DNA from: Apium graveolens
Lineage: Eukaryota; Streptophyta; Magnoliopsida; Apiales; Apiaceae
NCBI RefSeq assembly: GCF_009905375.1
Contig: NC_133650.1
Location: 148,260,567-148,324,566 of the forward strand
Direction: 5' to 3'
Length of the DNA stretch: 64,000 bases
The stretch's first letter is position 1, and every line of letters begins with the position of its first letter. Shown one piece after another: positions 45,610 to 58,231 of the stretch. A program made the translations under genes and the position numbers. Under the pieces are notes generated by a model, which did no database searches, was not told the DNA's origin, and saw only the letters and a list, made by a program, of their open reading frames with translations.

Positions 45610-46156
45610 TGTTAGGTCCCAATGTGTTTGTAGAAGGGGGGGTTGAATACAAACAGTACCGAATAATCGAATTAAATGCGGAATAAAAAAATGTGAAACA
45701 AAATTCAAGTTAAATAAGAATATTATTAAACTTGAAAGGTGTTACAACAACTGTATCGATTACAAGGAATTAATCTCAAATTAATTATCACAAATTTAGA
45801 ATAAATTCGACATGAACTTTTTCTATTTTTGCAATAATTAGAATCAAATGCTAAACGCGATTTGAGATTAAGTTCTAGGGATTTTAATCCGCTAGATTGT
45901 TACACAAGAACAAGATAAAGATTTCTAGTTGATTGGATTTAACTTTGCAATCTAGAAATTGATCTTTGAATTTCAGCAGAGAACAATGAAATATTTCTTA
46001 GGCGGCTGCTGTGTTCTTGTATTTTTTCAGTTCTTCTGTTTGAATGATAGATAATTGAAAGAAGGTCTTCTGCTTCTTTTTAAATCAACAGCCGAAATGT
46101 TAAGCTGGTATGACAATCCTTTTTGCTCAGCAAGACTTTCGGTAGGACTATCTTTT

Positions 46157-46239
46157 GAACTAGCAAGACTATCAGAATGAACTAGCATGACAATCAGAAT
46201 GAACTAGCATGACAATCAGAATGAACTAGCAAGACAATC
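46157..46239. repeat. 22-bp tandem units in copia C LTR
   Basis: Three full units at 46174-46195, 46196-46217 and 46218-46239 (core GAACTAGCATGACAATC), plus a partial unit at 46157-46173. The same array is in the other LTR at about 52351-52433. Confidence 0.9.
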
Positions 46240-46280
46240 CTCCTCCTAGTGTAACTTTCGGTGAGACTATTGAAAATGGC

Positions 46281-46322
46281 CTAGCATGACAATCGGTATG
46301 ACAATCCTGATTGTCATGCTAG
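46281..46322. repeat. Perfect hairpin in copia C LTR
   Basis: Arms CTAGCATGACAATC and GATTGTCATGCTAG (14 bp each) with a 14-nt loop. The arm is the core of the adjacent tandem unit. The same hairpin is at 52475-52516 in the other LTR. Confidence 0.9.
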
Positions 46323-46951
46323 TTCATTTTCAATTGTCTTGTTGATTTAATGCAGATTTTAATCCAATTTAAATTCTGAAAATTCCTAAAATTAATTCAG
46401 AATTAATTAATCAATTAATTCAATTAATAAATAAATTATTCTTCGCAGATATAATTTATTTTCTTAATTAAATTAGATGACTTAATTAATTAATAGAGAA
46501 TTAATTCTAGTCTTCAACAGCACCCATCCTTCTGCAGATCTTCTGAAAATCACTGAAAATTATGAATCAATTCCACCACTTCAATGTTGACACTCGATGT
46601 ACTGTCTGGTTCATGAGTGACTAACTTCCGTGACGTTTCTTCATGTCTTGACTTTGACACTTTGATTTTCTTCAGATTAAATCCTTGTAATTAATGATAC
46701 TCTGACGAGATCTCTGTCACTTGATTAAATCCACGATCTTGATTTATATCACTGAGGCATGATCAATTTCTTGAACTTCTTCCAGTAAATTAATTCCTCA
46801 AGTCTGTAGATGAACCTTGTTTCTGAATCCTTTGACAGATATTACTTTGCGAGATCTCTCTGACGGTCGATCCACTATTTACTTATTACATTCTTATTTG
46901 AGTTGAGTTGAATCCTCGAATATACAAATAGGCTATGACATATGACTTACA

Positions 46952-46966
46952 ATCTCCCCCTATTTG
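46952..46966 (-). promoter_or_regulatory. Copia C polypurine tract
   Basis: On the minus strand ATAGGGGGAGAT directly precedes the LTR start TGTAAGTCATATG. Confidence 0.85.
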
Positions 46967-47925
46967 TTTGTTAGACAATAACACACAAATACCTAGAGGA
47001 TAACTCAACTAACAAATAAGAAAAAGATATAAACATACATGCAAAGTAAATAGTAGAAAAGTTCTGGATGAGATTTAACATTTTCCAGATTCCAAGTAGA
47101 TGTTCCTCTAGACTGAACATATCTTCAAGTAGTTCCATCTTGATTTGTACAACCACATTTCCTGTTGAGAAGCCCATATCTCTCTTGCTTCTCCCCCTAT
47201 GAGAATCAACTGATTAAAGAAGATCACCTTCGTTTACCACCTCTCCCGTACAATAGGATCCGCAGATAAAACCAATGGTACTCCCTTAACAGCTTCTTCC
47301 CTTATCAGAAAATCACCTTGTGTTTACCACCTCTCCCGTACAATAGGATCCGTAGTTACAAACAACAATGGTGTGGTGTAGTGTACATGTTTAGGATCTT
47401 TTTCTTCCTCCCTGCTATTTCTCCCCCTTAGTTGAGGAATCCTCCAAACTGTTACTTAAGCTTTTATCTCCCCCTTAAAGAAGGAATGTATGCCGTCGTC
47501 TGAAGGAGTTCTCATATTTCACTTGGTTGGAAAAGAAATAACAAGTAGTTTCTCTTTCTACCTCACTGTGAGTGTGTGATTCTGTTTAGTGTACCTCACA
47601 TGTGTTTCACTCTTCTCTCCACTCGTGTTTACACTCATTCTCACAAGTGTATCACTCTTCTCTCATAGCTCCATAATCCAGCTGTACCTGCAAGGAAAAT
47701 CACCTTAGCCATCCTTAAGGAGGTCACAGGTGGTGTAATGGGAGTTCACAAATCCCCATCCTTGTTAAACTCGTCAGATGAATCTGAGTCATAATTTACA
47801 AGTTGCTAGTTTCCCTTTTAGGGTTCCAGATTTGAATTCTGGGAAGGTAAACAATGATCCAACGAATTTAGCATAAAGATCAAAGTTCCCTTCTAATGTC
47901 TGTGAAGACATTTCCTTGTGACTTA
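46967..47925 (-). other. Copia C 3' non-coding region
   Basis: No supported ORF. It contains a direct repeat of about 38 bp (47225-47262 and 47314-47352, core ACCACCTCTCCCGTACAATA) and C/T-rich stretches (ctcccccttag and similar) reminiscent of old PPT-like sequence. Confidence 0.6.
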
Positions 47926-48580
47926 TCAGGTAATATCTGAATCATTGTCAACAAGTTGCCGATCTGCACCTATGTCAGATCCACTATCCGCAGATGCATC
48001 CAGGGGATTTAAGCCTGGGGAGGTAGACACTGACCACTGACATATGGCTTTTGGATCAGTATCCTCTCCTAACACCTGTAAAGGCAATTGGTCCACTAAC
48101 GAACCTTGATCAATCGAATCTGACCTTAAAATGGTCAAAACTCTTGTTTCCGTCAACTCATCCTTTGTGTGTGTAAGCTCTCCTTGTGCATCAAGAATTG
48201 TTTATGTTTGAAGTGGTGACACTACATCGGATACCTTGGCCGACAGGCAAAATTCAATAGACTCACCCTGTTGAGAGAATGAATCTAGTAACTGTTTTTG
48301 TGCCTTTTCAGCCATTACATCTTTTTGAGAAGATGTATGGGGGCTAGCAGTTGTCTCGGTTTAAATACTACTCATCTATGTAGGAGACAGAGCTACTGGG
48401 TTGACTACAGAACCTTCCTTATGTGGTGCACTAGGCACTATCTCCCTCACGCTCATTCATACTACATTTAGTGGTAATAGAGTGTTGGTTGGTTCTGTTT
48501 TTGTGTTTGTCTTTACAGTCTGGGATAGACGTTGTGGGTTTTCAACCTCATGACTGTTAATGAAAGAAAGCCATTGGAGA
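47926..48580 (-). pseudogene. Copia C ORF3 scrap
   Basis: Minus-strand translation gives Ser/Thr/Asp-rich text (SQTVKTNTKTEPTNT, SSQKDVMAEKAQKQLLDSF, LTETRVLTILRSDSIDQG) with several stops, ending at 47926. Composition resembles the low-complexity part of SIRE-type ORF3. There is no domain I can name. Confidence 0.4.
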
Positions 48581-48960
48581 CTGAATCTGTAACACAGAAT
48601 ATATGGTAATAGAGAGAAAATGATTTACAATAGTGATTTCAAAAGATTTTACATGAAATAAGAAATCACTAATGTAGAAAGAAGTTTGATTTTGTTTTTC
48701 AATATGAATGAGTTTTTGATAAAACATTGATCACTTAGGGTAAAGTCTAAGTAATTCTCATTCATGTCAAAAGCTTACAAATATCTGCAACATAATGTTA
48801 ACAACATATCATTGACCGATACTTGTCAAGTACTTTAGATACTAATTGTTATGTTGCATAATCAATATACCACTGCACATATAAAACAATATGATTGTGC
48901 TTAGTGATAAGATAGTTATTAATATGACGACTCTACTTATTCATATACAATTATAACTTC
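48581..48960 (-). other. Copia C internal non-coding stretch
   Basis: AT-rich, no coding signal on either strand. It lies between an RT scrap and the ORF3 scrap, where most of pol would be expected. Confidence 0.5.
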
Positions 48961-48962
48961 TG

Positions 48963-49460
48963 TTAGAGTGTCATACCATGTCCTTGACGATTGCTTGAGC
49001 AGTATACTAGTTCATACCAACCTGAAGTGAGATTGTGAAGAAGAAATTGCATAGTCCAATAGATCTGCAGCTGCAAAGTCCATGAACTGTGGTGCATTGA
49101 CTTCCTCTTTTGACTTACCAACCAGGAGTACACTTGTACACATCTTACTAGAGTACAATTCCAAGTGTAATGTGCAGCAGGTGTCTGATATGTCGTAATA
49201 TTCTCAAGTCTCGTCACTGGTGCTATATGTTAGATACTGCTTCCTGATAATAACCTAGCACAATATACAAAATTACAATGATAACATTCCCAGCTTGCAA
49301 ACAGCCATATCCCTCAGATAAACCTTTGCTGTTATCTCCAAAGGTAACCAGGGGGCCAGCTTTCTCAATCCTCATTTGATAGCAGGGCTCTATCTCCGGT
49401 CATATGTCTTGATGATCCACTGTCAAGAATCCACACTACCGGTTACACCTGTTTAATGCC
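48963..49460 (-). pseudogene. pol: Copia C protease and RT scraps
   Basis: After gag, the minus strand reads VVWILDSGSSRHMTGDRALL, the copia protease active site, with a stop just before it, then GYGCLQ-like text to about 49290. After a break, LLKQSSRTWYDTL near 48970-49010 is recognisable as the RT motif LKQ-x-R-AWYDTL. Everything between (integrase and RT N-terminus) and after (YVDD, RNase H) is absent or unreadable. Confidence 0.65.
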
Positions 49461-49494
49461 CTGCACTTCAAATGGATTAGACCTTCTTCGGAAC
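49461..49494 (-). other. Copia C gag-pol gap with intron-like ends
   Basis: 34 nt from GTTCC (after the gag codon TGG) to GAAGTGCAG (before GGC ATT AAA). It contains the gag stop TAA and a TGA. Removal would join gag to the protease frame. Confidence 0.4.
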
Positions 49495-51708
49495 CCAAAC
49501 TTGGTTGGGCCCGGCATACTTGTAGAATTGTCCTTTGTCAGGCAAAACAACATTTTTAATTTTAACGATCTCAACATCCTCAATGACTGAACATTTGACC
49601 TTGTAAACAGCCTTAACAAATTTCTGTTTAAGCTTAGGCACAAATGTCTCCTTTCTAGCCTTAGAAGGACTAGCAGTCTTGGACCTATCATGCTTCTTGT
49701 TATTCACATGCTGACGAGTAGTACTCTTATTATTAGACACATGCTTACCATTAAAATAAGCATACATCATATTAAAAGCACAAGACATACAATTAGAAAC
49801 ACCACATGCTTTATGAGAGTGATTAACAGCAGGTAATTTATGCATGGTAGACATGGCATTATTGTTATCCAACTCATGTGTGTCGTAGTTAGTCTCAGTT
49901 GCTTTCACAACTTTGACTGGAACTTTCGACTCACTTGAATTGGAAACAATCTTCTCATAAGCATGATCCTCAGCACGTATTTCTTCTTGAATAACAGAAG
50001 AGGTCGCATCAAATGGTTCAGCAATTGATGCTTTATAGAGGGGTTCATCAACACCCTTAAGCACATGTGGTACTTCCCTCCCTTTAGCACAGACATGAGG
50101 AGGGGAGTTTATGCCTAATTCTCCAATAGCAGCATTGTAATCATATCATATTCCAGATGTTTGATTAACAGCTTGCTTACTGTAGAACTCTTTAGCCTTC
50201 GAACAAGAATTGAAGTAGGCTCTAACCTTAGTCTCAAGACCGGTGATCTTGTCTTTGAGAATAGTTTCGAGTTTTCTATAACAGTCAACTCTATTCTCTA
50301 GAAAAGATACATGTTCTTTTAATTTGTCTTGATTAATATGCACAAGTCTTAATTCATTGACCTCTTTCTCAAGGTCTGTGATCTTTAAACTTAACAGTTC
50401 ATTATCACGACGTGCACAATCTAAGTTACCTCTTAGATGATAAACCATTTCAGCATCAGAAAGTTTTACCTCTATTCTTGACGATGAAGCTTTTCCATCA
50501 ATAGCCATAAGAGCAAGATTTCCTTCATCTTCATCTTCACTGTCAGTATCATCCCAGCTTCTTCCCTTTGCCAGATAAGCCCTTTCAGAGTTCTTTCTTA
50601 CTTGCTTTGGCTTCCTACATTCTGTGGCAAAGTGTCCCAACTCATTGCAGTTATAGCATCTAATGGTGCTTCGATCAACCATCCCTGTTTTGTACCCACC
50701 ACTGCTGGTGTTAGAGGATGAAGATCCACCTTTCTGGAATTTGTTGTAGTTGGACTTGTACTTAAGCTTGGGATTCCTCCTGAATCTGACATGGGAGAAT
50801 CTCTTGACAATTTGGGCCATTAATTCATCTTCCAATTGCTCCAGCTCTTCCAAGGAATAAAAATCATCACTTGATTGATTTGTAGTAGGAGGATCATATT
50901 CTACTACTAACTCATTTTCCTCACCCTTGGAAAACTGTACCATTCTTTCTAACTGTTGAGATTGTTGTTGTTGTTGACCTTCAGCTACAAGTGCAGTAGA
51001 TGTGCTGACCATTCTATCCTTCCCGTAGACTTCCTTCTGTTGAATCTGCTCCAACTCATAGGTTTTTAACACTCCATAGAGCCTGTCCAAAGAAATCTCA
51101 CTCAGATCTCTAGCTTCTCTAATGGCAGTGATTCTATGTTCAAGATGAGCTGGCAGTGTTAAAAGGAACTTTTTGTTGACCTCCCTGATTGAATAATACT
51201 TTCCATTGATGTTCAGGTTGTTGATCAACGCATTGTACCTCTCAAACACTTCATTAATTCCTTCTCCTGGATTTGATTTGAAATGTTCATATTCAGAGGT
51301 TAGGATTTCCAACTTGTTCTCCCTAACTTCCTCTGTGCCTTCATTAATCACCTCAATAGTTTCCCACATGTGTTTGGAATTTTTACAGTTCATCACATAT
51401 CTGTTCATCAAGGGATCAAGGGAATCAATTAATATTAATTGAAGGCTGGCATCCAAGGAGGCTTCTTCCTTCTCAGCAGGAGTAAAATCTTCAGGCTCTT
51501 TTGGATAGGTTCTAGCTTCAGTAGTCACCACACCATCTATTATTACCTCCGGTTCAATAACCATCGGAGTTTTTATACCCTTCTTTAACAAGTTTGAATA
51601 TTTGGGATTTGCAACTTGTAAAAATAATAGCATCTTCTTCTTCCACATGATATAATTCTCTTTATCAAATTGTGGAATTTTAACGGTTCCAACTTTATGT
51701 GAAGTCAT
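49477..51708 (-). pseudogene. gag: Copia C gag, one stop
   Basis: ATG 51708 (MTSHKVGTVKIPQFDKENYIMWKKK) starts a copia gag (UBN2-like) frame: VRENKLEILTSEYEHFKSN, LYGVLKTYELEQIQQKE, Gln run, and zinc knuckle CYNCNELGHFATEC. A leucine-rich coiled coil follows (DNELLSLKITDLEKEVNELR). A single TGA at 50146 separates this from the in-frame tail (VCAKGREVPHVLKGVDEP, KHVSNNKSTTRQHVNNKKH), which ends GPNQVWVPKKV at 49477. In function it would make particles and package RNA. A single nonsense codon in such a young insertion is worth noting. Confidence 0.85.
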
Positions 51709-51790
51709 TATGAATTTTTGAATAAATAAAAATTCAAGGAGTTGAAAAATCACAAAAGTCTAGGATCTTGATTTGTTCGTTAATCAGAAG

Positions 51791-51802
51791 GCTCTGATAC
51801 CA
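51791..51802 (-). promoter_or_regulatory. Copia C primer-binding site
   Basis: TGGTATCAGAGC on the minus strand, two bases after the LTR end GGACCTAACA: initiator Met-tRNA type, identical to copia B. Confidence 0.95.
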
Positions 51803-51804
51803 AT

Positions 51805-53145
51805 TGTTAGGTCCCAATGTGTTTGTAGAAGGGGGGTTGAATACAAACAGTACCGAATAATCGAATTAAATGCGGAATAAAAAAATGTGAAACAAAATTC
51901 AAGTTAAATAAGAATATTATTAAACTTGAAAGGTGTTACAACAACTGTATCGATTACAAGGAATTAATCTCAAATTAATTATCACAAATTTAGAATAAAT
52001 TCGATATGAACTTTTTCTATTTTTGCAATAATTAGAATCAAATGCTAAACGCGATTTGAGATTAAGTTCTAGGGATTTTAATCCGCTAGATTGTTACACA
52101 AGAACAAGATAAAGATTTCTAGTTGATTGGATTTAACTTTGCAATCTAGAAATTGATCTTTGAATTTCAGCAGAGAACAATGAAATATTTCTTAGGCGGC
52201 TGCTGTGTTCTTGTATTTTTTCAGTTCTTCTGTTTGAATGATAGATAATTGAAAGAAGGTCTTCTGCTTCTTTTTAAATCAACAGCCGAAATGTTAAGCT
52301 GGTATGATAATCCTTTTTGCTCAGCAAGACTTTCGGTAGGACTATCTTTTGAACTAGCAAGACTATCAGAATGAACTAGCATGACAATCAGAATGAACTA
52401 GCATGACAATCAGAATGAACTAGCAAGACAATCCTCCTCCTAGTGTAACTTTCGGTGAGACTATTGAAAATGGCCTAGCATGACAATCGGTATGACAATC
52501 CTGATTGTCATGCTAGTTCATTTTCAATTGTCTTGTTGATTTAATGCAGATTTTAATCCAATTTAAATTCTGAAAATTCCTAAAATTAATTCAGAATTAA
52601 TTAATCAATTAATTCAATTAATAAATAAATTATTCTTCGCAGATATAATTTATTTTCTTAATTAAATTAGATGACTTAATTAATTAATAGAGAATTAATT
52701 CTAGTCTTCAACAGCACCCATCCTTCTGCAGATCTTCTGAAAATCACTGAAAATTATGAATCAATTCCACCACTTCAATGTTGACACTCGATGTACTGTC
52801 TGGTTCATGAGTGACTAACTTCCGTGACGTTTCTTCATGTCTTGACTTTGACACTTTGATTTTCTTCAGATTAAATCCTTGTAATTAATGATACTCTGAC
52901 GAGATCTCTGTCACTTGATTAAATCCACGATCTTGATTTATATCACTGAGGCATGATCAATTTCTTGAACTTCTTCCAGTAAATTAATTCCTCAAGTCTG
53001 TAGATGAACCTTGTTTCTGAATCCTTTGACAGATATTACTTTGCGAGATCTCTCTGACGGTCGATCCACTATTTACTTATTACATTCTTATTTGAGTTGA
53101 GTTGAATCCTCGAATATACAAATAGGCTATGACATATGACTTACA
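51805..53145 (-). repeat. Copia C 5' LTR
   Basis: 1,341 bp, nearly identical to 45610-46951. It is flanked on the right by CCCCT at 53146-53150. The hairpin is at 52475-52516. Confidence 0.95.
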
Positions 53146-53150
53146 CCCCT

Positions 53151-54818
53151 TAACAGGATTCTATCCTCAGAATCACGCTATGTAAATAACTGAGGATACT
53201 TTTCTAACATATCACTCTCGAGCTCCCAGGTTAATTCTTCAATCAATGGGTTTCTCCACAAAACTCTCACTAGTGGTACATACTTATTCCTTAATACCCT
53301 CTCTTGCCGATCTAGAATTCTTAGCGGCTGCTCTACATATGACAAATCTGCCTGAAGTTCTATTGGCTCATATTCTATTACATGTTTTGTATCAGGGTTA
53401 TACTTCTTAAGCATAGATACATGAAATACATTATGAATATGCTGTATATGGGGTGGTAAAGCTAACTCGTACGCAACCTTTCCGACTTTCTTCTAAATTT
53501 CAAATGGTCCAATGTAGCGAGGTTTCAATTTGCCTTTGTTGCCAAACCTAGTTAATCCCTTCCATGGTGATACCTTTAGCAGTACATGTTCCCCTTCCTG
53601 ATAGTCCATATCTTTTCTGGATTGATCTTCATATTTATGCTGTCGATTATGCGCTGCTTCAAGTCGTTTGCGGATAAGTTCTACTTTTTCCTTGGTCTGC
53701 TGAATCAGTTCTAGACCTAGAATCTTGCGTTCTCCAACTTCATCCCAACATGTAGGTGATCAGCATTTTCTCCCATATAAGGCTTCATAAGGTGGCATCC
53801 CGATACTTGCTTGATAGCTGTTATTGTAAGAAAATTCTACTAGCGGTAGATGTTCATCCCAATTACCTTCAAAGTCTATTGCACACACTCGTAACATATC
53901 TTCAATTATTTGGATTGTCCTTTCACTTTGCCCATCTGTTTGTGGATGATAAGTAGTACTCATGTTTAACTTGGTTCCTAGACATTCTTGGAATTGTCTC
54001 CAAAATCTTGAATTGAAACGGGGATCTCGATCCGACACAATAGATACGGGTACTCCATGACGCATTACAATTTCCTTAAGATATAAGTGCACTAACTTGT
54101 CCAGTGAAAACCTTTCATTGATCGGAAGGAAATGTGCTGGCTTCGTTAATCGATCAATGATAACCCAAATTGCATCATGATTTGCTTTCGTCCTTGGAAG
54201 TCCCACTACGAAATCCATAGCTAAGTGTTCCCATTTCCATTCTGGAATATCTAGGGGTTGTAGTAATCCGCTCGGGCGTTGATGTTCAGCTTTAACTCTT
54301 TGGCATGTATAACACTTACTAACCCATTCCGCTATTTCTTTCTTCATATTTGGCCACCAAAAGTTTTTCTTCAAGTCTCTATACATCTTGGTGCTTCCGG
54401 GATGAATTGAATATCTTGAACTTTGAGCGTCTTGCAAAATTTCCGCTTTCAATTCTGGTACGTTAGGTATCCAGATTCTCGAAGCAACTCGTAAAATTCC
54501 TTTAGTATCCTTCTGACTGGTAATCTCTTCTCCTATCAAATTATCGATTTCCTGGTCCATTACTTCTTCCTGACACCTTATTTTCTCCAATAGTTCCGGC
54601 TGAAAAGTCATAGCGTAAATCATTTCGGTAGAGCTTTCTGAAACACGAACTTCAATTTCCAGTTTATCGAATTCCTTGATTAAGTCTTCTGAAGATGTTA
54701 ACAGATTCAATCGTTCCTTTCGACTCAGCGCATCTGCTACTACATTAGCTTTGCATGGATGATAATTGATTGAAACATCGTAATCCTTGATTAACTCTAG
54801 CCAACGTCGTTGTCGCAT
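53151..54818 (-). pseudogene. pol: Tekay integrase and chromodomain
   Basis: From 54818: RNase H tail ([20 protein letters not shown]), then the integrase zinc region ([18 protein letters not shown] ... [14 protein letters not shown]; the residue where the first zinc His is usual appears to be Gln). The core is [24 protein letters not shown] and [13 protein letters not shown] with all three acidic residues. A TGA follows GRKC (53759). The C-terminal part continues with a stop near 53494. The chromodomain at 53414-53178 (VEQPLRILDRQERVLRNK ... VRVLWRNPLIEELTWELES) would bind methylated histone tails and guide insertion. TAG follows at about 53175. Confidence 0.9.
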
Positions 54819-56096
54819 GTTGAGTTCCTTCTGCGTGAAAATATACTTTAAGCTTTTATGGTCTGTATAAATCTCACATCTTTCGCCGTATAAATAGTGT
54901 CTCTAGAGTTTCAGTGTGAATACAATTGCAGCTAGTTCGAGATCGTGCATCGGATATTTCTGTTCATGCGGCTTTAACTGTCTAGAAGCATATGCGATCA
55001 CGTTGCCATGTTGCATCAAAACACATCCAAGTCCTCGATAAGAAGCGTCGCTGTAAATGACAAAGTCTCCTTAATCATCAGGTAAAACAAGTACAGGTGC
55101 GGTTACTAATCGATTCTTCAATTTTGGAAACTTGCTTCGTATTTCTCGTTCCATTCGAACTTTTCATTCTTTCGTGTCAACTTCGTCAATGGTGTGGCTA
55201 TCTTTGCAAAATCTTTAACGAATCTTCTGTAATAACCTGCTAATCCCAAGAAACTTCTAACTTCCGTTGGCGTCTTTGGTCTTTCCCAATTTAGAATAGC
55301 TTCAATCTTCGTTGGGTCCACTTGAATTCCTTCAATACTAATGATGTGTGCTAAAAATTGCACTTCCTTCAACCAAAATTCACATTTTGAAAATTTCGCA
55401 TAAAGCTGCTCCTTTCGTAATATCTCCAACGTCGTTCTTAAGTGCGCTGCATGTTCTTCTTCCGTCTTTGAATAAATCAAGATGTCATCAATAAATATAA
55501 TGATAAACTTATCCAGGTACTTCTTGAATACTCGATTCATCAAATCCATAAATACTGCAGGTGCATTCGTCAGTCCAAAAGCCATCACAAGAAATTCGTA
55601 GTGTCCATATCTCATTCTGAATGCAGTCTTTGGAATATCTTTTGCCTTAATCTTTAACTAGATGATAGCCTGATCGTAAGTCAATTTTCGAAAACCACGC
55701 CGCTCCTTTCAGTTGATCAAATAGGTCATCAATACGAGGCAAAGGATATTTATTCTTGATAGTTAACTTGTTCAGCTCACGATAATCAATACATAGTCGC
55801 ATGCTACCGTCTTTCTTTTTCACGAACAATAATGGTGCGTCCCATGGGGATACACTTGGCCTTATAATTCCTTTGTCGAGAAGTTCTTGCAACTGCTTTG
55901 CTAATTCCTTCATTTCAACAGGTGCCATTCGATATGGAGCTTTCGAAATTGGTTCAGTCCCTGGCGCCAAATCAATAGTGAACTCGATTTCTCGATCCGG
56001 TGGTAGTCTTGGAAGTTCATCTAGAAAGACATCGGGAAACTCACAAACTGTAGGAATATCTTCAATCTTCGGACTTTCTTTGTCGGTATCCAACAC
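54819..56096 (-). pseudogene. pol: Tekay reverse transcriptase and RNase H
   Basis: 56096-55647 has [57 protein letters not shown] and [11 protein letters not shown] one-base insertion near 55663 shifts the frame. 55615-55118 has [19 protein letters not shown], the catalytic FIDD in [12 protein letters not shown], and [15 protein letters not shown]. Another frameshift near 55120 is followed by RNase H ([29 protein letters not shown]) with two more stops. Four lesions; not functional. Confidence 0.9.
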
Positions 56097-57729
56097 TTAG
56101 GCTAAATAGGCTTGACATCCTTGACGTAGCAATTGTTTTGTCTGCATTATTGTTAAGAATCTCTGCTTCTGCTTTTCTCTTTTAAAGATTACCGTTGTAT
56201 TTTCTTCAGTTTGCAATTTCACTTTCTTATTTGCGCAATCAATCTGAGCATTATTACTAGCTAGCCAATCCATTCCTAAAATAACATCAAACTCTCCTAA
56301 CCTGAAAGGTATCAAGTCAATTGAGAAATGACATCTCCCTATCTCAATATCACAACCTGGGCATACTCGATCTACCATAACCTGATCATCATTTGCTAAT
56401 TTTATGACTAGCACTTCATCTAACCACTGAATCTCATAATCTATCTTAGAGATAAAATCTTTAGAAATAAAAGATCTAGTAGCTCCTGAATCAATTAATA
56501 CTAGAGCATTTACGGAATTCACAGGGAGCGTACCTGCAACCACATTCGGACTCTGTACAGCTTCCTTCATTGACATGTTGAAAGTCCTTGCCCTGGGCTG
56601 ATTTTGTGGCGGTAGTGGAGGTAATGCTAAAACCCTTGGAATACTAGCGGCCATTGCGACTCCTCTGCAGTCCTTGGCAATATGTCCTTTTCTTCCGCAC
56701 TGGAAATAAGTGACTTCTGCCTTTCCCATCGGACATTCTCCAGAGTAGTGTCCCATTTGCTTGCACTTGAAACACGTGACATTTGGCTTGTTGCAAATCC
56801 CAATATGCTTTTTACCATATATCCTGCAATCAGGTATAGGCGGTCGGATAAGTCTTTGCTGATTCAGGGCTGGAAGTCGATTACTCGTCCTCTGGTTGCC
56901 CTGTTCTGGTCTCCTGAAGTTTACCTTTCCCTGGGCTTGAAATCCCGGCCTTCTATTGAAACGGTTCTGGGAATTTCCTGGTCCCTTCTCTTTCTGAGCT
57001 GCTTCACTCTCACCTTCAATGATCATGGCCTTCTGAACAATAGCCATATAGGTCGTCAGCTCAAACACTGCTACCCTGCTATGAATCCATGGCTTCAATC
57101 CCTGCTGAAACCTCTTAGCTCACTTTTCATCGGTATCGACCTGCTCAGGTATAAACCTTGCTAACTCAGTGAACTTGACTTCATAATCCGCGGCCGATAG
57201 ATTATCTTGCTTCAATTCCAGGAACTTGATCTCCATCTGATTCTTCATGAAGTGAGGAAAATATTTCTCCAGGAAAAGATCAGTGAATCTATCCCAGGTC
57301 ACCACACATTCCCCTTCCAAAGCTTTCTTCGATTCCCACCAGTAATTGGCTTCGCCTTTTTGAAAGTAGCTGGAAAAATCCGTCTTCTGTTCTTCCTCAA
57401 TTTTCACCAACGTAAAAGCCTATTTCTATCTCCTTCAGCCAAGCTCTCACCTTTGTAGGATCTGCAGAACCGGCAAATTCCGGAGGCTTTACCGATGGGA
57501 ATTGCTTGAAAGTAACTACAGGTGCTGCTAGTGGTACTTGATGTTCTGGATGAACGGCTTGCTATAGCATTTGTTGTTGAAACTGCTGTTGTTGTTGCTG
57601 CATCTGTTGCTGCATCATCAGCATCTGCTGTTGCATTAGATGAAACATCTGATCCATCTGATTATTATTGTTTTGGCCCTCGGTATTTCTGTTAGACGAG
57701 TCGGGTCGTACTTTTCTTTTCGGTGCCAT
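56097..57729 (-). pseudogene. gag: Tekay gag and protease
   Basis: Gag starts at ATG 57729 (MAPKRKVRPDSSNRN), with a Gln/Met-rich stretch, then a frameshift near 57420. The capsid region at 57410-57120 reads KGEANYWWESKKALEG, TWDRFTDLFLEKYFP and ELKQDNLSAADYEVKFTEL, then a TGA. The next part runs to 56097 with zinc knuckles CFKCKQMGHYSGEC and a variant CGRKGHIAKDC (first Cys seen as Phe-Gln-Cys context), and a degenerate CRIYGKKHIGIC. The protease site VLIDSGATRSFI is intact. TAA at 56097 precedes RT in the same frame. Confidence 0.9.
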
Positions 57730-58231
57730 ATTTCTGATAATAAAATAATGGGTTCTTTTAATAACAATTTACTAAACAAGTGTTATGGAATAGAAACAGT
57801 CTTTGTAATATTAAAACAATCGTTAATATAATTGATATGGGGAAAGAAAACAATTTATTAAATATCTAAATAAATGAGTAAAAACAGTGCGATGTTTAAA
57901 TTAATCCTTTTTAAAATAATTTTAAAATTTTGAAAACATAAAGGGTACAATATGATTATAAATAAAACAACATTTTTAAATATGCAACGGTAATACAGTG
58001 AAATAAATGTAAATGCTTAAATGACTGGAAAAATAAAATAAAGAAAACGTGAAGAGGTTAATCTTATATATATATGTAGGACACCAGCTGCATGTGTCAA
58101 TGCTTGATACAAAAGTCTATAATATGTCAGTCGTACTGCTACTACTATCACCCAAACTAGTAGTTACACTCATACAAACTAGTCATACAATATTACGCTG
58201 CTGTTATGGATTAAAAACTAATATATATAAT
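57730..58231 (-). other. Tekay leader remnant
   Basis: AT-rich non-coding sequence upstream of gag. Neither a primer-binding site nor the 5' LTR is reached before the Tat insertion. I see nothing else here. Confidence 0.6.

Larger units (their letters stand above)
45610..46951 (-). repeat. Copia C 3' LTR
   Basis: 1,342 bp, plus-view TGTTAGGTCCCAATG to TATGACTTACA. It contains 22-bp tandem units (46174-46239) and a 14-bp perfect inverted repeat (46281-46322). Confidence 0.95.
45610..53145 (-). mobile_element. Copia C: young copia derivative with gag but little pol
   Basis: 7.5 kb with two LTRs, perfect CCCCT duplication, primer-binding site and PPT. I see only three LTR differences (a 7G/6G run near 45635/51830 and two C/T changes near 45810/52000 and 46112/52307) over 1,341 bp, so it inserted recently. 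Between the LTRs are an almost complete gag and only scraps of protease and RT. Integrase and RNase H are not recognisable. It therefore probably moved with enzymes of a related element. Gag and LTR features place it near SIRE-type copia. Confidence 0.9.

Noticed and set aside
46281..46322. Hairpin as a microRNA precursor
   Set aside because: The 14-bp stem is too short for a plant miRNA precursor.
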